IMG/VR virus record: IMGVR_UViG_3300025266_000027
Location: 1-32,299 of that record
Length of the DNA: 32,299 nt
Source of the DNA: a virus
Strand: one strand, 5' to 3'
Made by a program: the position numbers and the translations under genes. Numbering within the stretch: position 1 is the first letter of the stretch; the number at the start of each line of letters is the position of its first letter. This document shows, piece after piece, positions 1 through 9,000 of this stretch. The notes below the pieces were generated by a model. It was given only the letters and a program-made list of their open reading frames with translations, did not search any database and was not told the DNA's origin.

Positions 1-3000
1 ACCATTCTCAGCATGCTTAACTTTAGTTAAAGCTTCCATAGTGTTGAGCATTGATAACTCAGGGAACTGATTAAAGTAAGGAAGTCCTTTACCATATTGG
101 AATGGGAAAGTATCTGAAGGGTCTACCTCTCTATATGAAGCAGTAGCTTGTCTATCAAATACAATCTCAGACACTTGATTAAGTGGATTAGCACCTATCT
201 TCTTAGTTCGTACAGTAAACAACCCACCATTGTGCTTGTTTTTTATTCTTGATTCTCCAGTCTTTGAATCTATAGTTACTGTAGCGTTAGGTCCATTCAG
301 TCCTATCTGAAGAACTAAAGCAATCCTTCTATTGTCTAGTTCAGTATCTCCAGTGAAGTTCATTATATGACTTAGCTTTTCTTTCATTATAGCCATATCA
401 TCAGTGAAGTTACTTACAGCTGGGTCGTTTATAGCACTAAACATACTATTCACTTTAGAAGAATAAGCAGCAGACATGTAAGGTATCATAGACTTTCCAG
501 GGTTTTTAGAACCCCAACCAGTTGATAACAAGTCATTAAATACTAAGAACCTCTTAAGGGATTCAGGAAGCTTTTCAAAATCCTTTCTATATATATCAAC
601 ATGCTCAGTAAACTCTAACTCTCGTTGAAGCTTAGCAACATCTATATCAAACTTAATATAATCTGCTATTTGTGTTTTACCTTTCTCTGTTATATAACCC
701 TTAGTAGGCATAATCTTTAGTATACCGTCAGCTCCCAACCATTTGTTCTGATTGTTTGAATGGTCGTTTTGGAACGCTTTAGCTACATTCCCAGCAGCAG
801 TTGTTAGATGTACTAACTTCCCTGCATTTGTTGGTAGTGCAGCAAACTCTTCGTATTTAAGCCCCATTTCCTCCTTAAACATACCACCTAGTTGTAGAAT
901 CTTATTAGATACATCATAACCAGCATGAATAAGAGCTCTTGATAATGTTAAAGCTTTTTGTAGCTGACTTATTAACTCAGGGTTATTAACTAATCCATTT
1001 GAGTTTTTATTAAATATTCCTAAAGGTGTTTCCTCGTCATTAATTTCAATAATCTCTATACCTAAAACTCCTGCAGTACCCTTAACCTCTTTGAAGTTGT
1101 AGTCCCCAAGTAATCCCTTAGCATAACCATTACTTAATTCTATAGACTCTTTTATCGCTTTCTCTATAAGCTTTTGATTTGCCTCTAGTTGTCTGTTATA
1201 TAAAGGGTTGTTTGTTCTTAAGTTTTCATTTATACCTGTTTGTAACTCTAAAGCAGTTAACGCTGCTTGATGCTGTATTAAGTTATCAAGAGGGTTTGCC
1301 GTAAACTTCTTATCTAACCCCACGAATAGGCTTAAATCTTTAAGGTCTTGACCTATCTGACTAGTAACATAATAAAGAAGCATAGCTTTATCATTAACAT
1401 CTTTTTCATCATTCTTAGACTCTTCAGCGATGGAAGGTATGTTAAAAGAAAGACCTACTCCACCACCAAAAACTGATTGTATAACTTGGCTTAAATTTGC
1501 AGGCTCTTCACCTCCTATGTTGTATTCAGCATCTAAGCTCATTGCAGCCTCATTAGCCCTATCGTATATCTCTTTAGAGCTCAACCCTTTAAGGGCAGCC
1601 CAATTCATATCTCTTATATACGTAGATATTTGAGCAGGCTTAATACCATACTTCATCATCATTATAAACTGTCCAGCAGTTTCTTTTATGAATTGGAAGT
1701 TAGCTCTGTTGTTATTTTTACCATCATCTAATACTAAGTTTAAGTACTTACATACCTCATAGTAAGTTCCAGTACCATCTTTTTTAACTACGTTATCTAG
1801 TGTAGTTAAAGTAGATTTATTCGATGCTACAAAATTATTAAATCCTTGTATGTCTTTTTCTGAGCCTAGTTCGTGAATTTGATTAGTATCCCTTTTAACA
1901 AGGAAGTGGTCGCCATCATTAAGCATAGCCCCGTCATGACCATTTTTATAAGCATCTCTATTGTTTTGTAAATCTTCTTGTACTATCTCTTCTTTGTATG
2001 AGTTTTTAATATTTAGCAATACTTCCTGTACCTTCCCTACGTCACTTGATTTAAAGTATAAAGATTTTAATTCGGCTAATAATTTTTTATAATCATCTAT
2101 TGTGTCTCTATAGTCTGTATCATCAAAGGGCTTCATTGCATCACTCTCTGATTCTATCTTAACTATATCATACATTCTTTTTAACTTCTCTATCTTGTTA
2201 AAAATAGACTTATCAGACGGACTAAGTTTGTTTATAGCATTTGGTACAAATCCTTTAAAAAAGTCATCTGGAGCTAGCGGCTCATGATATAAACTTTTTA
2301 TTAGACTTTCATCATACTTATTTTTTAATCCCTCTTTAAAGTTTTTATCAATAGAATTGGTAGGATTTCTTTCAGAAATTATACCGCTTTTAGGAACGTT
2401 AGCTTTAGCAAAAAGAGTTGCTTCTCCTTTTACTGTTGTAAAATATTGATATGTTGAGCTTGAAGCTAATGGGTCTGAGCCTCTATACACAACGTCCTTC
2501 ACTTCACTATTAGGGAATACTGTTTCCAAGAATTCTGAATACTCTTCTGCAGTTCCAATTTCTGATAACTTTTTATTGTTAGAATAAAAATCTAAACCTA
2601 AAGAACTTTTACTAAACCCTTTATCAATTTGAAACTCTATAGCTGTACCATCATAAAGAAGTTCAGGATTACCTTGAGATATATAGTTGTACATAAGGTT
2701 CTGAGATGCAATTATACCAATCATCGGTACATTACCCTTAGTCGTCTCATATATATTACTTGCACCTAATAAACCTAAATCATTATTTACTTCAGTACTT
2801 CCTTCTTCATTTCCAAACAAAGCAAGGTTACTAGATTTTGTAGTAGATTCAATTTCAATCTCTTGAATTAACATATTAACTACAGAAGGTTCTGAATATA
2901 AATCTATAATAGATTGTATAACATCATTCTTAGCGTTCTGCAGGTCTGTTAAGTTCTCTCCAGTCTCTACCATGTTAATGTGTAGCATATCCCCATCGAG

Positions 3001-6000
3001 GTCAGCCCCCATAATAGAAGAAGTCTTAGAGTTAACAGCGATTGTATTACCTTGTTTATCAGATATTTTAGCAACTCTCAATACTACAGTAGAACCTGCA
3101 GATGATGCTGGAATACGAGTGGCAAGAAATAATATCTCTTTACCACTAGTTCTAGCTTTTTCTACATCCTCTTTAGTAACACCTAGCATTTTAGCCATGT
3201 GTTGAGATATAGATGCTTCAGCGTGTGATACTTTTAAATTACCTTCTGTACCACTTACTCTAATAGGTTGCAATGCTTTGTCTGTTTCTACTAACTTACC
3301 CTTATCTGATATTTCAAATCCTTGGATTATATCAGACTCTTGTAAAGATAGAGTCCCCTCAGTTCTTAACTTAAATCCTTTCTTTCTTAACTTAGAATTA
3401 GCCAACTCTAAAACTCTAGCTCTAATAGTAGGTAGAGAATCGTTATCTTCTTGGAACATAACAGCTTGAACAGGAGGCATAGATGATGACTCCATATCTT
3501 GTTTAGCTAATCCTTCGTATGTAAGGCTAGCAATCTCTTCGTCATATTGTAAATCTAAAGCAAGTGCGTAAGCATTCATAACCTTCTGAGAAAGAGCTTG
3601 TACGTTCGTATCCCAGTGGTCAGCAAATACATTCATGTTAGATATACCTTGCTTCGCTACAGTTGCAGAGTTAGCTTCTTTATCTAACTCATTCTGTACA
3701 CCAAAGAACCTACCATCAAATCCTCTAAGATTGTTAACCTCATCATAACCCCACTTATCTAAACGACCATTAAGGTCAAAGTTTCTATCATTTAACTCTT
3801 CTAAAGAGAATGTGTTAACTCCTTTAATGTTAAACTTCTTTACACCACTATCTGCATAAGATAAAACTCTATGGTTCTTTAAACCTTTATCAGAATAAAA
3901 CTTCTCTCTAGCTTTTAATGACTTATACACTCCACTAAGAGGTCCTCTAACCTTATTGTTTAATACAATAGTGTGACCTTTGAAGTAGAATTGATTTGAT
4001 TTCTGACCTGTATGAGAAGCTATCCTTTTGTTGTCTATATTTCTTCCATATCCTACAAGCTTAAATGAGCCCTTAACGTCAGATAAACCACCATGACTAC
4101 CTTCTAGTCTTGTTGCTTCCTCTTGTGTTATGTATGACGCTGAATCAGCAAGTTTAGGAGTTAGTTCTACCTCTTCAAGTTCGCCTGTTTCATAATTAAA
4201 TATTTGTACTTTCTGAGACTCATTTTCGAAATCTAATTTTTGGTCATCAAAAATAATAGTCTCTACTCTGTTACCAGAATAAGAAGAATCGTGTGGAGCA
4301 ATAAGCCCCGTAGAGCGCTTATTCTTCATACTAAAATTCTGCTCTTCCATAGTGTTAGCATTCAAGTCTTGTAACCAAAACTTGTTTACAAAGTAATTCA
4401 TAGAAGCCACAGCATCGAAAGGACTTCTTCCTAACTTATCCATCATGGCTATATGAGTCTCTACATTATTTAAGTATTGAATCTTACCATTTATAGTTTG
4501 TTGGAACGCTAGTTTACCTAATAGGTTAAGCTCTCCTTTTACCTTAGACTTCTGAGTGTCAGAGTTCTTTATTTTATAACCTTCTGATAATAAGCTATCT
4601 ATAGTGGCTTGACTAGTAACATTAAACAAGTCAAAGTCACTGTTGCTATTATGATTAGCTATAATTTCTCTAGTCTTAGCGTTGTGGTAATCTACGACCT
4701 CATCCATCTTGGCTTGCAACTCTGTGGTTACAGCCATTACATACTTTCTCTTAACATTATTTAAAGCTAATAACTTTTGACTTTTAGTAGCGGTTATATC
4801 AACCTCTAACTCTAAGTGCTTATCTATAGCTCTTAATTGTTCTTCAGTAAAGTCATTACGATTGCTTACAGCATTCTCTATAAATATAGCAACACCACCT
4901 TTTAAGTTGTATTGATTGTCTGCAGGAATTAGAGTAGCCTTAGCGTAGTATCTTCTAGACTTATCAGAGTAGTCACGGACGACCTGATTATACTCTTTAG
5001 ACCCAGACTTTAAAGCCCTATTAATTTCATTAATATCTCCTTCAGTAATACCTACACTAGATATGTTTTGTCTATCTAATTCAGATTTTGAATCACCAAG
5101 TAAAGAAAGGAACTCTAACTTATAGTCATCCTCAAGAGCCCTCATAGCATAAGGGTTTTGATACCCTTCGTAAGAGAATAATTCAGCAAAAGCCATTCCG
5201 TCACCCTTATTCATAAAGTCTCTTAGTGAGTCTGCATTGTATTCTAAGAAGTACTTTCTTGTATTAAGATTAAGAGTCTTGTCTTCTGGTGTCAATATAG
5301 TAGACATGTAACCTTCGTTATGCTCTGAATTAAATGTGGCTATAACTGCTTGTGCTAGTTTTTTATGCCCCTGTAAATCATTAAGAGAACTAGAGTTGCT
5401 TGCGCCTTTCTCTTCGGTCACTACAGTATACATAGCAATAGAACCTCTTTCAGAAGTCTTCCATTCTTTTACTATTTCTCTTTCCCATACCCTTCTACCA
5501 GGTTCTATTCCAGAAGAAGAAAAAGACATAAGCCCGTTTTTCTTAGCAAAGTCTTCTTTTTGTTTATCAGTTTTTAACTCTGTAAGTTTAATCTGCCTAG
5601 TAACCTTACCATTCCTTTGGAATTCTGGTACTTTAGGAAATTTAGTTAAACCAGCTTCAGGGAGCGTTTCAACATACTCAACTTGACCTTCTTTATCTGC
5701 AGGGAATTTCTCCATACTATTATAAGCTTCCTCAATCTGCTTTTCAAAGTCGTCTCTAATTTGAGACATAATCTCTTTATCTATAAGCGTGTTGTCTTGA
5801 ATCTTATTTCCACCTATCTTGTTTTTAATATTAGCTATAAAAAACGGCATAAACACATCAGCATTAGCTTTTTTCTTTAAGTCTTCAAGAGAAATATTGT
5901 TATTTTTAACGCTCTCGGCTAAATCAAAACTAATTGATTGGTTATATAAAGCTTTAAGCCTGTCGCCTTCAAAGTACTCTCTAAGCGTAAGGTTCTTTTT

Positions 6001-9000
6001 TGTTTCTTCATCGTATATACGGAACTCATCTAAAGCTAATTCATTGAAATTAAAAGAAGCTCCACTCTCGTTAGTACCAAATGGTAAAAAGAAAGCGTTT
6101 ATAAAATGAAGTAAGTCTTTGTCTCGTTGCCCTTTTTCATATGTGTGTTTAGGAGCGTATACAAGACGTGCTAAATTCCTAGTGTATAGTATTCTTTTTC
6201 TAAGCTGAGATAACATTCCAGCTTGTCTTTCATTTGTAGGTGTTGCATTAACATTCTCAGTTAATAAACCTAATGGTACATTACCTGTTCTTTGTTTATT
6301 TAAAAACTCAGAACCAAACATTACAGCATCCTTAAGAGCAGTCTGTACTCTATTTGCGTCTTGTCTTGACAAAGCAGGAGCGTATCCATCAGCAGTAAGA
6401 AAGAGACCTTTCTCTGTAGTCATAGAGTTCATCTGAAGATATAACCCACCTAATACAGAACCGAATGCCATATTAGCACCTTTCTTTGTGTATGGCACTG
6501 CAGTCTTTGGTAATAATTCATATTGCCCTACTAGAGTTGTAAGGAATCTTGCAACATGCTCGTCCTTATCCTCCATGTAAGTCCAACTCTGACCTGCTTC
6601 TTGAATTCTTAAACCGTCTATAAGGTTATAAGCACTTGTGATAAACTGCTCTTTAGTCTTCCCTTCGGTGAAGTTTTTTATATGGAATAGTAATTTATCC
6701 TTCCCAATTATTCCATCCCTGTTGTAAGTATGACTTACAATTTGTAAATGGAACTCAAGAATAGAATATAACTTATCAGATAATTGCTGAGGGTTATCAT
6801 CTATCATTGCAGAGAATACCTCATCTGCATCAAAAGTTTCCTTATTACCTTCGTTATCAGTAGCTGTTACTTCTTTCTGAGCTTCAGCAAATTTCGCCTC
6901 TAAAGCTTTTATATAAGCGCTATCTGACTCAGACAATCGTTTAGATAAAACCTTAGAAGCTTCAGCTGTAAGCCCTGTAAGGTGTTGATTACGAATAAGA
7001 GCTTTTATAGTCTTCTCGTTGTTCTTAAGTATTTGTAATACTTTGTTGTAATCTTTTGTATTCCAGTAATCAGATAATATATCACTTGCTATATCTACGT
7101 AAGATTTATTTATACTTTCAGTTAGTAATAACTTCTCCTGTATATACTTAGATAATTCTTCAACAGTAAAGTTTTCTTTCTTATCTACTTCAAGCAACTT
7201 GTCAAGTTCATCATTTACAAACTCTTTAGCTCTCTTGTGAACAGAACCCTCTAAGTCGTTTAATAAATACTTAACATCTTCTATTACCCTAGCTTGCTTA
7301 AGTAGTTTCTTATTTAATGACTGTTGAGTTGTAGCAGTGTAAGCACCGTACTTAGCTTTGTTATCAGCTATTAACTTATTAACATTCTTAAACTGTTCCT
7401 CTAAACTTTGCTCTCCATTAGCTTTATACAAGCCTTTAGATACAGCTTCAAAAGCAGACTCTGCTTCTTCTTTAGTAACAGAATCTTTTATTTTTTCTTT
7501 CCAAGCTTTTAGCTTGCTATTGTACTCTGTCTTGTTTTGACCAGAAATGAATAAATCTTGATTAACAGAACCATACAAACCACCTAACTTAGCTAAAGCT
7601 TCATCTTGTATATGTACTTGTGCTTCTTCTTCTAACTCAACAAATCCTGCTTGTGTTAGCACATTTAAAGAAGACTCATAGAACTCTTTACGTAATTTCT
7701 CTGTAATATCTTTCCCATTATCTAAGGCATACTTCTCTACGGAAGTTACAACATTAAATAACTCTTGTTGAGATGCATTCTCTTGCTTAAGCTTTAAGTA
7801 TTCTAAAGCTTCTTCTTGAGTCATTGTATTCTTATTACCTTCCTTATCTACAAAGAAGTACAAAAGCTCTTCTTGGTAATCTAGTCTAGTTGTCTTGTAT
7901 ACAGGCTGACCTACTACGGACAGCATCATATCTTTAACTTCTTTTAGATGCCCATAAAGCATTCTAAATATGTGAAAGTTCTCGTGAAATATAGCTTCTT
8001 CAGCACTGTCTGTCGCAGCGTCTGGGTTAATAAACACCCCTAATCCCATTGCGTAAGCAGCACCTTCATCGCCCCTACTATATATCTCATCTAAAAACTG
8101 TACGGAAATTAATCCGTCTGCAGATTTCTTTGCATATAAATTAGCAAGAGTTCTTTGCGAACCTTTACCCATTGTATACGCTCTACGTATTTTACGTCTA
8201 TGTAAAGCAGCTTCAACCTTATCTACTATTCTTACGGCTCTCTCTTTATTAAAGAACGCTTTAATAATACCAGTTGTAGCGTCTAAAGCTAACTTTGCTG
8301 TAGCTTTTAAGTTGCTACCAGTCAAGTACTTAGGTATAGTTTCCTTACCTTTTTCTTCTACTTTCTCTTCTGCTTTTACTTCAGGCTTATAGTTTTCTAT
8401 ATCAGCCTTAGTAAGTCTACCATTTTTACCCTTACCATTACCTATTAAACCAGACTCTTCTAAGTCTATACCTAGCTTATTAGCTAAGGCTAGTGCCGAA
8501 GGAGATATAACCTTTCCTTTAAATTGACTATTCTTCTCAGTTAGATTTTTCTCTTTCTCCTCTTTTGTGTCTTTTTCGTCTCTAGCTTTTTCCTTCTCTT
8601 CTCTAAGAGCTTTCTCTTTCTCTGTCTTAGCTTCGCTTTTCTCTTTAGCCTTCTTCTCTATCTCAGATAAGTTCTCATCAAGTGTATCAGTCTTCATTTC
8701 AACTGAACCATCAGGAGATACAGTTATAACACTTAAAGTATTATTCTTCTCATTCCTTTTAGTATATACATAAGTACCATCTTTTGAACTAGCAGCGTTA
8801 GCTTTATGACCTTTAAACTTTCTACCTGCTTTCTTTTTTGCAGCTTTTAATGCATTAGACTTTTGACCTTCTAATTTCCTCTTACCATAAAACTCTTTAG
8901 CTTTATCATCTGAAGTTGTTAAAGCTTGTTCTTCAGCAGTTAAGGCTTCACCCTTTAACTCCTTCTCTAATATACCTTCTAGCTTCTTACCTGTATCTTT

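Noticed and set aside
5336-5686. A 116-codon plus-strand open frame
   Set aside because: Fully inside the giant gene on the opposite strand, with a Ser/Leu/Phe-rich product typical of antisense to Lys/Glu-rich coding; no motif seen.
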